A DNA stretch of 55,921 nucleotides, from positions 1 through 55,921 of IMG/VR virus record IMGVR_UViG_3300034095_001732; one strand, written 5' to 3'. The notes under the pieces are model-generated. The model searched no databases. It saw only the letters and a program-made list of their open reading frames with translations, and had not been told where the DNA came from. The DNA comes from a virus. The translations under genes and the position numbers were made by a program. This document shows positions 1 through 7,447 of this stretch, in pieces (the first letter of the stretch is position 1; each line of letters starts with the position of its first letter).

Positions 1-127
1 GATCCCGGCGGGTGCGGCGGGTTCATCGCCCCCGACACGACGCCCAACCCGAACGGCCAGACCCTCCGCGAGAAGTGGGAAGGCGCCGTGTTGCAAGGCG
101 AGTTCCTCGCCAAGTCGCTCGGTCAGG
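1..127. repeat. Terminal direct repeat, left copy (assembly overlap)
   Basis: The first 127 bases are identical to the last 127 bases of the window (55795-55921). A perfect repeat of exactly 127 bases at both ends is what a k-mer assembler leaves when it closes a circle, and the metallopeptidase reading frame passes through the joint without interruption. The molecule is therefore circular or circularly permuted, about 55,794 bp. True short terminal repeats cannot be excluded from sequence alone but are less likely, because the overlap lies inside a gene. Confidence 0.9.
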
Positions 128-699
128 GTAACCTGCCGGCCGACCTCGCGCGGATCGTGCAACGTGTCCGTGCGGTCGAGGTCAACTGGCGGCAGGAGTT
201 GGCCGACTGGACCCGCTCCATCGTCGCCGACCGCGCCGACTGGAGCCGCTCGTCCCGCCGGCACGCGACGGCGCCCTGCATCTACCCGCGCCGCAAGCGC
301 GATCAGCTGGGCACCATCGTCGTCGTCCGCGACACCAGCGGGTCGATCGACAAGGCGCTGTGCGATGAGTTCAGCGCGCAGGTCACCCAGTTCAGCGCCG
401 ACCTGCGGTGCAAGGTCGTCGTCCTCGACTGCGACACGCGGATCCACGCCGAATACCATCTGGAACCCGGCGATGAATGCCCGCTCGACGCACGCGGCGG
501 TGGCGGCACCGACTTCGAGCCCGCGTTCGACCGCGTCGCGCAGCTGCTCGACGAGGGCGAGACGATCGCCGGCCTCGTGTACCTGACCGACCTCGACGGC
601 AAGTTCCCCGCCGATCCCGAGGAGTACCCGGTCCTCTGGGCCGCGTACAATACGACCGGCGCGGCGCCCTTCGGCCGCACGATCCACGTGAAGAAGTAA
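1..699 (+). CDS. HEXXH metallopeptidase with VWA domain, C-terminal part (continues from 55255)
   Basis: This is the C-terminal 232 residues of a protein that begins at 55255 and crosses the circular junction, giving about 412 residues in all. It holds the von Willebrand A-like half. The MIDAS motif DTSGS is seen (DxSxS), followed by a Gly-rich GGGGTDF segment carrying the conserved Thr and by LTDLDG carrying the distal Asp, so the metal-binding site looks intact. The N-terminal half has a zinc-metallopeptidase HEALH motif. Together they match the VWA-like putative metallopeptidase family (DUF2201 type). Such proteins are typically paired with MoxR AAA+ ATPases, and one lies two genes upstream at 53306. 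The in-frame GTG at 88 is internal and not the true start. The substrate is unknown. Confidence 0.85.
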   Translation, partial: DPGGCGGFIAPDTTPNPNGQTLREKWEGAVLQGEFLAKSLGQGNLPADLARIVQRVRAVEVNWRQELADWTRSIVADRADWSRSSRRHATAPCIYPRRKRDQLGTIVVVRDTSGSIDKALCDEFSAQVTQFSADLRCKVVVLDCDTRIHAEYHLEPGDECPLDARGGGGTDFEPAFDRVAQLLDEGETIAGLVYLTDLDGKFPADPEEYPVLWAAYNTTGAAPFGRTIHVKK

Positions 700-713
700 G
701 GAGGTTTGACCCT

Positions 714-760
714 CTGCCCTCTCCGCCCTGCGGGGAGGGCAGCAGTCAGCCCTTCGGCTG
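714..760 (+). terminator. Tandem hairpins after the VWA gene
   Basis: Two hairpins follow the VWA stop codon. The first (714-742) pairs 13 bases with one U-G wobble around a 3-base loop. The second (747-760) is a 5-bp CAGCC/GGCTG stem with a CTTC loop. No long U tract follows, so this may be an attenuator, an RNA-processing site or an mRNA-stabilising structure rather than a full terminator. Confidence 0.45.
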
Positions 761-778
761 AGAACAACCCAACAACGT

Positions 779-997
779 ATGATCACACGCACCCGCCAGA
801 ACTGGAGCCCCGGCTCCACCGTTCGCGTCGGCTTCCTCCGCCTGCGCGTCCTCGCCTCCATCGCTACGCCCGGCAACTACCGGCCCGACGAATACGCCCT
901 CGAATCCCTCGACGGGCGCACGCACTACCGCTTCACCCCGCACCACGGCATCGTCCGCGTGAGCGACCGTGCCGCCGCCCTCGAACCCACCTTCTGA
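779..997 (+). CDS. Small hypothetical protein, 72 aa
   Basis: I do not recognise this gene. It encodes a basic, beta-rich-looking protein with no membrane segment or signal peptide; the segment TVRVGFLRLRVLAS followed by YRPDEYALESLDG suggests a small barrel-like fold, which is inference. The ATG at 779 is preceded by CAACCCAACAACGT, a form of the leader shared by several genes of this operon, and by no Shine-Dalgarno sequence. It sits just after the tandem hairpins and before two other small genes with the same leader. Confidence 0.6.
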   Translation: MITRTRQNWSPGSTVRVGFLRLRVLASIATPGNYRPDEYALESLDGRTHYRFTPHHGIVRVSDRAAALEPTF

Positions 998-1023
998 TCC
1001 CAACCCAACAACCTATGCCCACG

Positions 1024-1335
1024 ATGAAAGACAGTTACCTTATCCGCATACCCTCTGGAAGCTGGGGCCACTCCAACAAATCGTTTCAAGATGCCGCCCA
1101 ACAGCTGGGGCGGAAACGTCCGTACCTTCCACGGCGTTCCTTATGCCTCGTCTACCTTGTCACCGATGACCCGGGTGCCTCCATCAGCTACCCCGCGACG
1201 TTCTCAAAGGATAGCGACTTCATCGAGATGAGTGACCTCGCGCGCCTCCGTTCCCGCATTATCCGCGTCGGCCGCTTCAGCCTCGGCGCGATCCTCAAGT
1301 CCGACCATTCCGACTTCGACTGCGTTTACCCATAA
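1024..1335 (+). CDS. Small hypothetical protein, 103 aa
   Basis: I do not recognise this protein. It is moderately basic, with no obvious domain. An ATG also exists at 1015, but I place the start at 1024: the stretch CAACCCAACAACCTATGCCC then ACGATG aligns base for base with the leader before the metallopeptidase ATG at 55255 (AACCTAGTCCCACGATG), where the equivalent of 1015 is not a start codon. The leader therefore decides the start. No Shine-Dalgarno sequence is visible. Confidence 0.6.
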   Translation: MKDSYLIRIPSGSWGHSNKSFQDAAQQLGRKRPYLPRRSLCLVYLVTDDPGASISYPATFSKDSDFIEMSDLARLRSRIIRVGRFSLGAILKSDHSDFDCVYP

Positions 1336-1348
1336 ACCTATGCCCACG

Positions 1349-1933
1349 ATGACCACTCACCTAAGCCCCAACCTCCGCGACGCCCTGATCGAACAAGGGT
1401 GGGACGGCGACGAGCAAGGCCCGAGCCTGCTGCTCGTCGGCTCCCGCTACGGCAACAAGAAGCACCGGCACCTGTACCTAGAGGTGCGCGGTGCGGACAA
1501 GGTCCGCCTGTACATCCACCCCAACGTCCGCGCCCGCGTGCCCGACTTCAAAGCGCAGACCATCGACCTCGCCCGCCGCAACTGGGCGAAGAGCCTGACC
1601 CGCTGGGTCTCCCTCGCCTGCCTCGCCTTGCAAGATTGGTGGCACGAGGAGGACGCGCAGAAGGCGCGCGAGAATCTGCGGGAGCGCCGTCGTCAGGAGA
1701 CGCTGGCCGCGCTGCTGGAGCCCGTCGGCGTCACGCCCGAGGAGTTTGGGGCCATCGCCAACGTCCAATGGGCGTGGATGAACGACGACGACATCGCGAC
1801 GAAGACGCCCGAGGTCTCTGGCGTGCGACTCGAAACGCTTTGGGGTCGCCCTTGCGTCAACTGGGACGGCGCGATCAAGGTCCGCAAGACGGCCCGCCTG
1901 CTCACGTTCCTGCAGCAGGAGGGGTGGCGATGA
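1349..1933 (+). CDS. Hypothetical protein, 194 aa
   Basis: I do not recognise this protein. Residues about 25-60 look like a beta-hairpin-rich domain (RHLYLEVRG, KVRLYIHP), followed by a charged helical stretch (about 95-125: WHEEDAQKARENLRERRRQE). The start is set at 1349 because the sequence AAACCTATGCCCACGATG matches the operon leader; an upstream in-frame ATG at 1340 falls inside it. The stop overlaps the next ATG at 1930, so the two genes are translationally coupled. Confidence 0.65.
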   Translation: MTTHLSPNLRDALIEQGWDGDEQGPSLLLVGSRYGNKKHRHLYLEVRGADKVRLYIHPNVRARVPDFKAQTIDLARRNWAKSLTRWVSLACLALQDWWHEEDAQKARENLRERRRQETLAALLEPVGVTPEEFGAIANVQWAWMNDDDIATKTPEVSGVRLETLWGRPCVNWDGAIKVRKTARLLTFLQQEGWR

Positions 1934-2259
1934 CGACGGCAACGCCCGCACCTGTTCGCCCGATGAAGCTCTACGCCCATAGCTACCGGCGCAAGCCGGG
2001 CACCGAGGAGCCGCTGCCTTACAGGCGCGGCCCCTTCGCCAGTATGGACGAGTGGGATACGTTCCGGCACTCTAAGCACGGTCGCAAGATGGAGCTATGC
2101 TACGTGCTGGTCGACGAGGAAACGAACCCGCCCACCATCGTCAGCAGCTACGGTTTCCGCTCGCCCATCCCGCTTCCGTACCTGCTCCTCGTCCGCAGCT
2201 GGGACGGCGCGCTGCTCACCGGCGACGGCACCGTGGTCTTCGAGGGGGGCGCGCCATGA
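1930..2259 (+). CDS. Hypothetical protein, 109 aa
   Basis: I do not recognise this protein. It has no signal peptide or membrane segment and ends in a hydrophobic beta-rich stretch (PYLLLVRSWDGALL). The ATG overlaps the upstream stop as ATGA and, unlike the upstream genes, is preceded by a purine-rich GGAGGGG site. It overlaps the next gene in the same way, forming a tight three-gene unit. Confidence 0.6.
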   Translation: MTTATPAPVRPMKLYAHSYRRKPGTEEPLPYRRGPFASMDEWDTFRHSKHGRKMELCYVLVDEETNPPTIVSSYGFRSPIPLPYLLLVRSWDGALLTGDGTVVFEGGAP

Positions 2260-2363
2260 GGCGCTTCACCTCTGGCGAATACCTGCTCGCCGTCACGGTC
2301 GCGATGTTCGTCCTCATCTGGGCGGCGCTGCGGTACATCGTGACGCCGCTGATCGTGCGATAG
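2256..2363 (+). CDS. Single-span membrane microprotein, 35 aa
   Basis: This short ORF encodes one hydrophobic segment (about residues 8-32, containing LLAVTVAMFVLIWAALRYIV) with a basic N-terminus (MRRF). Its ATG overlaps the previous stop (ATGA) and has a G-rich ribosome-binding site. It is the last gene before the strong terminator at 2476. The function is unknown; phage membrane microproteins of this kind can alter host envelope functions, but nothing in the sequence shows that here. Confidence 0.55.
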   Translation: MRRFTSGEYLLAVTVAMFVLIWAALRYIVTPLIVR

Positions 2364-2648
2364 GTTGTGCGGTTGATGCGCTATTGACATCGGCCCCCGT
2401 TGGGTGAGGTTCGCGCCGTTCCTCGACGGGGTCAGGTTCCCCGTTTTGTCTGGTCATAGTCGAATAAAGGTTGAGCCCCCCACCGTGAGAGCGGTGGGGG
2501 GTTTTTGCTTTACAGCCTCCGCGCTGCGTGCCTCCTCTGCATCCGCCCCGCCGGACCTCAACCTGCCGCCGGGCGCCAACCTCAACCTGACAATCGCCGG
2601 ACCGTTGCGACTCTTGCCGCGCCGCGTCCGGTCTGGAACCATCCGACT
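2364..2648. other. Intergenic region between the accessory operon and the primase
   Basis: Besides the terminator, this 285-bp gap carries a TTGACA-like hexamer (about 2385) and a CGTTTTGTCTGG element (about 2443) related to TTTTGTCAG elements at 5120 and 51490. A promoter for the primase would be expected here, but no convincing -10 box can be identified by eye. Downstream of the terminator, the sequence up to 2648 is GC-rich with no feature that I can name. Confidence 0.35.
2476..2506 (+). terminator. Strong rho-independent terminator
   Basis: A perfect 10-bp stem (CCCCCCACCG paired with CGGTGGGGGG) with loop TGAGAG is followed directly by TTTTT. It ends the accessory operon that begins upstream of 52880, and separates it from the primase gene. 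Confidence 0.92.
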
Positions 2649-5090
2649 ATGACACGTTATTTCGGGGGCGAGCCCTCCAATATGGGCGTCGTCCGCGCCC
2701 TGCCCTACTCAACCTTCGCCGAGCTGGTCGAAGGCTACCTGCGCGAGCCCGTCCTGTTGCCCGTGACCAAGGCCGCGCTGCTGGCGATGCCCAAGGCGGA
2801 GGCGATGGACGCCAAGCGCACCCGCTACCTCGTCCCCGCCACCTTCAAAGCCGACCCATCGCAGCGCCGCACCGAGCACGCGGTAGCGTGCAACGTGTTG
2901 TGCATTGACGTCGATGCGCTCGACGACGCGCGCCACCTGCTGGACACGGGGCTCGACGTTGTGCTCGGTGACCTCGCCGCCATCGTCCATCACACGGCAC
3001 GCTCCGCGCCCGACGCGCCGCGCCTCCGCATCATCGTCGCCGCCGACGGGGTGCCCGTCGCCGCCTACCCCGACGCCGTGCGCCAGCTGGCGGGACAGCT
3101 GGGGATCGGCGAGCCGAACCGGGAGTCGCTCGTCCCGGTGCAGCCGATGTTTCTGCCAACCTGTTTCTCCGATGACCCATCCGACCCGGTCATCTACGCC
3201 AAGCCCGACGGCCACCCATTCACCCACGCGCAGGCGCCCGGCCCGGCGGCCCCGGCGGCGGCCGTACCTCCCGTGGATCTCGGGATCTCCCCGCTGGAAC
3301 ACTTTCGTCCGCCGCTGGAAGGCGTCACGCTGGATGACATAGCCCCTGCCCTCGACGCCATCGACCCGGGCTGCTCGATGCAACAGTGGATCGAGGTGGG
3401 GATGGGTCTGAAGCACCAGTTTGGGGACGCCGCGTTCCCCCTTTGGGACACGTGGTCAGCACGTTGCACCGATAAGTACCCGGGCGCAGCCCAGATCAAG
3501 CGGCGGTGGGATTCGCTGGCTGGTCAGACGGGGGACCGGGTGCCCGTGACCCTGCGTAGCGTGATGCGCGTGGCCGAGGAGGCCGGGTGGAAGAACACCA
3601 AGGTGGGTGAGAACGTGTACGGGCGACTCGTTGACTGGATGGCATCGACCTCGCGCTCGACCGAGGAGCTGCTCGACCACGCTATCCCCCGGATAACCGG
3701 GATCTCCCCGCTAGTAGGCCCCATCAAGCAGGCCGCGCTGGTGGGCACGCTCGCCCGCATCCTGCGTGCGCGTGGGATCGCCGGCGTGACCGCCTCGTCG
3801 CTGGCCAACGCGGTCAAGGAGCAGCTAGCCGAGGCGGCGAAGGCTGCACGTGGCAACGAGCCACCCTCTTGGTCGTCGCAGATCGTCTTCGTCACCGCGA
3901 GCAACCTGTTTTACAGGTACGGGGATAACCGGAAGATGAAACCCGAGGTGGTGGACCTGATCTACCGCTCGCCCGACCCGGAGAAGCGCCCGCGTGAGTG
4001 GCTGGTGCACGATGCGAAGATCAATGTGGTGGAGAACCTGCGCTACGACCCCGCTTCGACCGCCTCGATCGTGAACTACAACGGAGTGCCGTACTGCAAC
4101 ACGTACCGTGCGTCGTACCCGCAGGCGGACCCGTCGCAGATGCAAGAGGTGTACGATTTCTTCCTGCCCCATTCGCACAACCTCTTCGGTGCTCAATGGG
4201 CCAGCGTGATGTGGGACTTCGGCGCCTATCTGGTGCAGAAGCCGGGCTCCAAGATCCGCTGGGCACCGCTGGTGCAGAGCGGCGTCGGTGCAGGCAAGGG
4301 ATTGTGGGCGGCGTTCCTGACCCGGGCGCTGGGCTTCACCAACGTGCAACGGCTCGCGGCTGAGCACGTTTTGGAGGCCACGTACAATTCGTGGGCAACA
4401 GGTTATCAGCTCACGGTCCTCGATGAGGTGTACAACGTGGGGCACAACTCCCACCGCACGATGAACAAGCTGAAGCCGTCCATCTCAGACGACTTCGTGT
4501 CGGTCCGTGCGTTGTACGAGCCGGTGCAGACGGTGCCGAACGTGATGAACTTCGTGATGTTCACCAACCACCACAACTCGTTGGCCGTTCACGACAGCGA
4601 CCGCCGTTACTTTGTGCTGAAGTCCCCGCTACAGGGCGAGGGTGACGTCCGTGCCCTTGGCGGCGACGCCTACTTCACCAAGGGGTACAACCTGTTGTCC
4701 ACTCACGCCGGTGGGATTCGCGCCCTGCTGGAATCGTGGCCGATCTCCTCGACGTTCGCGCCCGAGGGCCGTGCCCCAGTCACTCCGTTCCTCAAGGAAC
4801 TGGCTGCGGCAACAGCCTCCCCGCTGGCCGCCGCCGTGCAGGACGCGCTCGACGACCAGCCCCACGCCCTCGTCCGCCGCGACCTCGTCTCGCTGCACGT
4901 GCTGCGCGCCGTGCTCCCGCCCGATCGGCTCGCCCAGTTCAGCGACCAAGGGTTGGCCGCCGTGTTGCGGGAGAAGGGGTTCATCTCCGTTGGGCGGCAC
5001 GACCTTGAAGGGGTGCGCCACGCGCTGTGGGCCCGTGATCTGGGCGGAGATCCTGTGGCCGAGGCGGCGGTGCGGCTGCAAGTTTTGTAA
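2649..5090 (+). CDS. Primase-helicase (AEP-like N-terminus, PriCT-2, DUF5906/SF3-type helicase)
   Basis: This 813-residue protein likely primes and unwinds phage DNA. Residues about 1-200 resemble a primase-polymerase domain, with an acidic motif in CIDVDAL near residue 87. Residues about 240-305 look like a primase C-terminal (PriCT-2) domain. The C-terminal half is a DUF5906-type helicase: the P-loop GVGAGKG lies near residue 545, an acidic LDEVYN near 592, then a NKLKP...NFVMFTNH...DRRYFVL block characteristic of phage SF3-like helicases. The ATG at 2649 is chosen because in-frame codons further upstream run into the terminator. No Shine-Dalgarno is seen. It is the first gene of the replication module. 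Confidence 0.85.
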   Translation: MTRYFGGEPSNMGVVRALPYSTFAELVEGYLREPVLLPVTKAALLAMPKAEAMDAKRTRYLVPATFKADPSQRRTEHAVACNVLCIDVDALDDARHLLDTGLDVVLGDLAAIVHHTARSAPDAPRLRIIVAADGVPVAAYPDAVRQLAGQLGIGEPNRESLVPVQPMFLPTCFSDDPSDPVIYAKPDGHPFTHAQAPGPAAPAAAVPPVDLGISPLEHFRPPLEGVTLDDIAPALDAIDPGCSMQQWIEVGMGLKHQFGDAAFPLWDTWSARCTDKYPGAAQIKRRWDSLAGQTGDRVPVTLRSVMRVAEEAGWKNTKVGENVYGRLVDWMASTSRSTEELLDHAIPRITGISPLVGPIKQAALVGTLARILRARGIAGVTASSLANAVKEQLAEAAKAARGNEPPSWSSQIVFVTASNLFYRYGDNRKMKPEVVDLIYRSPDPEKRPREWLVHDAKINVVENLRYDPASTASIVNYNGVPYCNTYRASYPQADPSQMQEVYDFFLPHSHNLFGAQWASVMWDFGAYLVQKPGSKIRWAPLVQSGVGAGKGLWAAFLTRALGFTNVQRLAAEHVLEATYNSWATGYQLTVLDEVYNVGHNSHRTMNKLKPSISDDFVSVRALYEPVQTVPNVMNFVMFTNHHNSLAVHDSDRRYFVLKSPLQGEGDVRALGGDAYFTKGYNLLSTHAGGIRALLESWPISSTFAPEGRAPVTPFLKELAAATASPLAAAVQDALDDQPHALVRRDLVSLHVLRAVLPPDRLAQFSDQGLAAVLREKGFISVGRHDLEGVRHALWARDLGGDPVAEAAVRLQVL

Positions 5091-5134
5091 CAAAAACTGT
5101 TGACGCTCGAACGGAAACTGTTTTTGTCAGTGCT
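5091..5134 (+). promoter_or_regulatory. Repeat-bearing promoter candidate after the primase
   Basis: The gap after the primase contains AACAAAAACTGTTGACGCTC and then GGAAACTGTTTTTGTCAG, two AAACTGTT direct repeats about 20 bp apart. A TTGACG hexamer (5100-5105) could act as a -35 box, but no good -10 box lies at the usual distance. The second half resembles elements at 51485 and 2443. Confidence 0.3.
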
Positions 5135-5239
5135 GTGATCGCGGTACTAGCTCTACTCCTAACCTTCGTTCTGCTCGCTACGGCTGCGGCGGTCATCGCG
5201 GTGCTGCGGGCGGAGGACAACGACGACCACGACAACTAA
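5135..5239 (+). CDS. Single-span membrane microprotein, 34 aa
   Basis: A short ORF starting at GTG 5135 encodes a nearly continuous hydrophobic segment (residues 2-24, with LALLLTFVLL and AAAVIAVL) and a short acidic tail (AEDNDDHDN). The layout is typical of a phage inner-membrane microprotein. No Shine-Dalgarno site is visible and the start codon is uncertain. It fills the gap between the primase and the coiled-coil gene, and its stop is two bases before the next ATG. Confidence 0.45.
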   Translation: MIAVLALLLTFVLLATAAAVIAVLRAEDNDDHDN

Positions 5240-5241
5240 AT

Positions 5242-5517
5242 ATGAGTTCCGACATCGCATCAGTAACCATCGACAAGCTGCTCCGCGAAAACGAAGAGCA
5301 GGCCCGGCTCTTGGCCGGCGCCGCCGAGCGCGAGACCCGGCTGCTCGGCAAGATCGGCGAGTTGCAGCACCAGAACGCCGCGTTGCGGGCCGCGTCTGTC
5401 GAGGCGTGCGCTCTTGCCCGGGTATGGGTGACCATCTGGCACGACAAGTTGTCCGACGAGAGCGTCCAACTTTTCACGCAGTTGGAGAAGAAAATCCTGC
5501 GCGAGGTGCAGCCGTGA
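5242..5517 (+). CDS. Coiled-coil hypothetical protein, 91 aa
   Basis: The protein is dominated by one helical coiled-coil (residues about 10-50, with LLRENEEQARLL and LLGKIGELQHQNAALR heptads). No other domain is visible. The ATG follows an A/T-rich AACTAAAT with no Shine-Dalgarno. Its stop overlaps the GTG start of the next gene (GTGA). The function is unknown; a homo-oligomeric adaptor is plausible. Confidence 0.6.
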   Translation: MSSDIASVTIDKLLRENEEQARLLAGAAERETRLLGKIGELQHQNAALRAASVEACALARVWVTIWHDKLSDESVQLFTQLEKKILREVQP

Positions 5518-6149
5518 GCCACCTTTTCAAACTCTCACCTGCCGACTTTTGCGCGGCAACCAAAGCCTGCGCTGAAGGCCGCGACTGGGCTCTCACCCAG
5601 CCGACGATGTCCGACGTTTGGGACAACTGTCCACGCAGCGAGTGGTTGCTGTGGATTTTGGACGCAATCGACCAACTACCTGACGACCGGACGCTGCGAC
5701 TTTTTGCGGTTTGGTGCGCGAGGAATACTCCGCTCGCAGACGGACGCAAAACAGGCGACCTGCTGACTGACCCGCGCTCGCTCGCCGCGCTCGATGTTGC
5801 AGAGCGATACGCTGCCGGCAAAGCGACGGATGAGGAGTTGCGTGCTGCGCGGGATGCTGCGGAGGCTGCTGCGGAGGCTGCGTGGGATGCTGCGCGGGCT
5901 GCTGCGCGGGATGCTGCGGAGGCTGCTGCGTGGGATGCTGCGGAGGCTGCTGCGTGGGCTGCGGGGGCTGCTGCGTTGGCTGCTGCGGGGGCTGCTGCGT
6001 GGGCTGCTGCGTGGGATGCTGCGTGGGATGCGGCGTGGGATGCTGCGCTGGCTGCGGGGGATGCTGCGTGGGATGCTGCGCGGGCTGCACAAGCCGACCA
6101 TCTCCGCACTCTAGTACCAAATCCGTTTAAGCGGGAGGTCAATAAATGA
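5514..6149 (+). CDS. Ala-rich AAWDAA-repeat protein, 211 aa
   Basis: Residues 1-105 form a compact domain (ALTQPTMSDVWDNCPRSEW, then a WCARNTPL segment). Residues about 110-195 are a long Ala-rich helix made of repeats of AAWDAA, AARDAAE and related units, and a short tail follows. Similar Ala-rich repeats follow a like N-terminal domain in various phage and bacterial proteins of unknown role; that is from memory. The DNA encoding the repeats is itself repetitive (gggatgctgcg units), so copy number may vary. The GTG at 5514 is chosen because it overlaps the previous stop. Confidence 0.7.
   Translation: MSHLFKLSPADFCAATKACAEGRDWALTQPTMSDVWDNCPRSEWLLWILDAIDQLPDDRTLRLFAVWCARNTPLADGRKTGDLLTDPRSLAALDVAERYAAGKATDEELRAARDAAEAAAEAAWDAARAAARDAAEAAAWDAAEAAAWAAGAAALAAAGAAAWAAAWDAAWDAAWDAALAAGDAAWDAARAAQADHLRTLVPNPFKREVNK
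5843..6095 (+). repeat. Degenerate tandem repeats encoding AAWDAA units
   Basis: This stretch consists of imperfect repeats of GGGATGCTGCG, GGCTGCTGCG and similar 9-15 bp units, in phase with the reading frame of the Ala-rich protein. Such arrays gain and lose units by slippage. Confidence 0.8.
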
Positions 6150-6535
6150 GCCAAGAACAAGACGACGCGACATCAGACAACGATACGATGGGAGGCCGGA
6201 CAGATCCGTTCGTTTTAATTAGGGTCCGCGCTAAAAGAGTTATCGATTGTTGGCACGACCTTACGACCACAACCCATCAACGAGCCTTCGGCAAAACTGC
6301 TCGCGCAATTCATCAACTTGAAAATGCGATAGAGGATTGCGAGTCCGAGCGACTGGGACAAGTTGTGGACGCTATGTCGCCGGAACAAGTCCACGCATAC
6401 CTAGAAATGATGGGTGTAAATGTGGAGGAGCTAGAATACCGAGCAGATGAGTTGAGAAAAAAGATCCAAACCAAAAACTGGGGACAAGATGATATTATGA
6501 ATAAACACATCAACGAAGGAGGGACGCCAACGTGA
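6146..6535 (+). CDS. Hypothetical protein, 129 aa, low GC
   Basis: I do not recognise this acidic, mostly helical protein. Its base composition is visibly poorer in GC than its neighbours, with A/T-ending codons common. It starts at ATG 6146 behind a strong GGGAGG site, overlapping the previous stop. It shares composition, start signal and tight spacing with the next gene; the two look like a recently acquired pair. Confidence 0.65.
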   Translation: MSQEQDDATSDNDTMGGRTDPFVLIRVRAKRVIDCWHDLTTTTHQRAFGKTARAIHQLENAIEDCESERLGQVVDAMSPEQVHAYLEMMGVNVEELEYRADELRKKIQTKNWGQDDIMNKHINEGGTPT

Positions 6536-6930
6536 GCGATCACTTAATCGCCGAAGCGAATAGGCACGCGAAAGCATTGGGTAAAATGACCTTGCCAACA
6601 ACGCAATCAACTCAGCGCGACATTCAATGGTACATCGAAGAGTGTATTGATTTGCGAAAGCAATTGGATCGGGAGTGCGCATCAAAGCGCGAGCACCTGC
6701 GGATTGCGGTTAGCGAAATCAACGAGCTGAAAGTAAAGGCCGGATTTTATGAACGGGAGACTGCTCGTCTAAGAGCAGACGGCGCCCGCTTGGATTTTAT
6801 ACTGTCGTTGGGATCTATCGCTAGGTTTTCAGCTGCGTGCTCAAAGTTGAAAATAGAGTCAACTGGAGAGCAATGGCTCCACGACGCTCGGCGGGCCATC
6901 GACGCCGCAATGGGGGAGGCGCAGCCGTGA
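6532..6930 (+). CDS. Coiled-coil hypothetical protein, 132 aa, low GC
   Basis: A mostly helical protein with a coiled-coil in the middle (about 35-85) and a C-terminal RLDFILS...DARRAIDAAM segment that recurs in small phage proteins of unknown function. It starts at GTG 6532 behind a very good AAGGAGGGA ribosome-binding site, overlapping the upstream stop. Like its partner it is less GC-rich than the rest of the genome. Confidence 0.65.
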   Translation: MSDHLIAEANRHAKALGKMTLPTTQSTQRDIQWYIEECIDLRKQLDRECASKREHLRIAVSEINELKVKAGFYERETARLRADGARLDFILSLGSIARFSAACSKLKIESTGEQWLHDARRAIDAAMGEAQP

Positions 6931-7139
6931 GCTATCCTATTAACCCCAAGGGTGAAGCAATTCGCCGGATGCTGATGGAGATGCGGACGTACAAGGAGAT
7001 CGCTCTCACCCTGCGCGTGCCCCTGTCCGCAGTGAAGTGGCAGGTGGATCAGCGTCGGATGCTCCGCATCCCGCTTACCCGGGAGGAACGTCTTTGGCTG
7101 GCGGACAAGCGCGGCGTGGATCGGAAGGTGGTTCCGTGA
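6927..7139 (+). CDS. Small HTH-like protein, 70 aa
   Basis: This small basic protein contains a segment, residues about 10-40 (AIRRMLMEMRTYKEIALTLR then VPLSAVKWQVDQRR), that reads like a helix-turn-helix of the resolvase or sigma-region-4 type, including the TYKEIA turn. It could be a DNA-binding regulator, which is inference from pattern only. The GTG at 6927 overlaps the previous stop and is preceded by GGGGGAGG. Confidence 0.6.
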   Translation: MSYPINPKGEAIRRMLMEMRTYKEIALTLRVPLSAVKWQVDQRRMLRIPLTREERLWLADKRGVDRKVVP

Positions 7140-7447
7140 TCAATCAAGGCCCCACGATTGCCCCGGGCACCACCGCCACGGTCCCACTGGGCGGCATCCC
7201 TTACACCCATACCGTCAACCGCCCCGCGACTGGACGTCTGACCGAGACCAAGCTGTACGAGAAGCTGCCCGAGGACATCCGCAACGTGATGCAGGACGCG
7301 AAGACCAAGGGCAAATGGCTGGTCGGCGACTACCAAGTAGCTTGGCAGGACACGATGATCATCGGCCTCTGCGCCATCCTCGCCGAGAACTCCCATCTCT
7401 TCGTCAAGAAACCTACAACACCCAATGATCGAAACCAAACTGACTGA
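7136..7447 (+). CDS. Hypothetical protein, 103 aa
   Basis: I do not recognise this protein. It has no membrane segment or clear motif; the middle (LPEDIRNVMQDAKTKGKWLV) looks like an amphipathic helical pair. The GTG at 7136 overlaps the previous stop. Its 3-prime end overlaps the next gene by 23 bp in another frame. Confidence 0.6.
   Translation: MINQGPTIAPGTTATVPLGGIPYTHTVNRPATGRLTETKLYEKLPEDIRNVMQDAKTKGKWLVGDYQVAWQDTMIIGLCAILAENSHLFVKKPTTPNDRNQTD

Noticed and set aside
88-699. GTG 88 as the start of a separate VWA protein
   Set aside because: The frame is open back to position 1 and continues from the HEXXH half at 55255 when the circle is closed.
1015-1017. ATG 1015 (and 1340) as start codons
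   Set aside because: Alignment with the leader at 55231-55254 shows these ATGs to be leader positions; the ATGs at 1024 and 1349 match the true start position. They remain possible but less likely.
5593-6130. Several open frames on both strands with Cys/Gly, Pro/Gln or Arg/Ser repeats
   Set aside because: They are alternative readings of the repeats coding AAWDAA. The plus-strand frame starting at GTG 5514 has a normal N-terminal domain and overlaps its neighbours properly.
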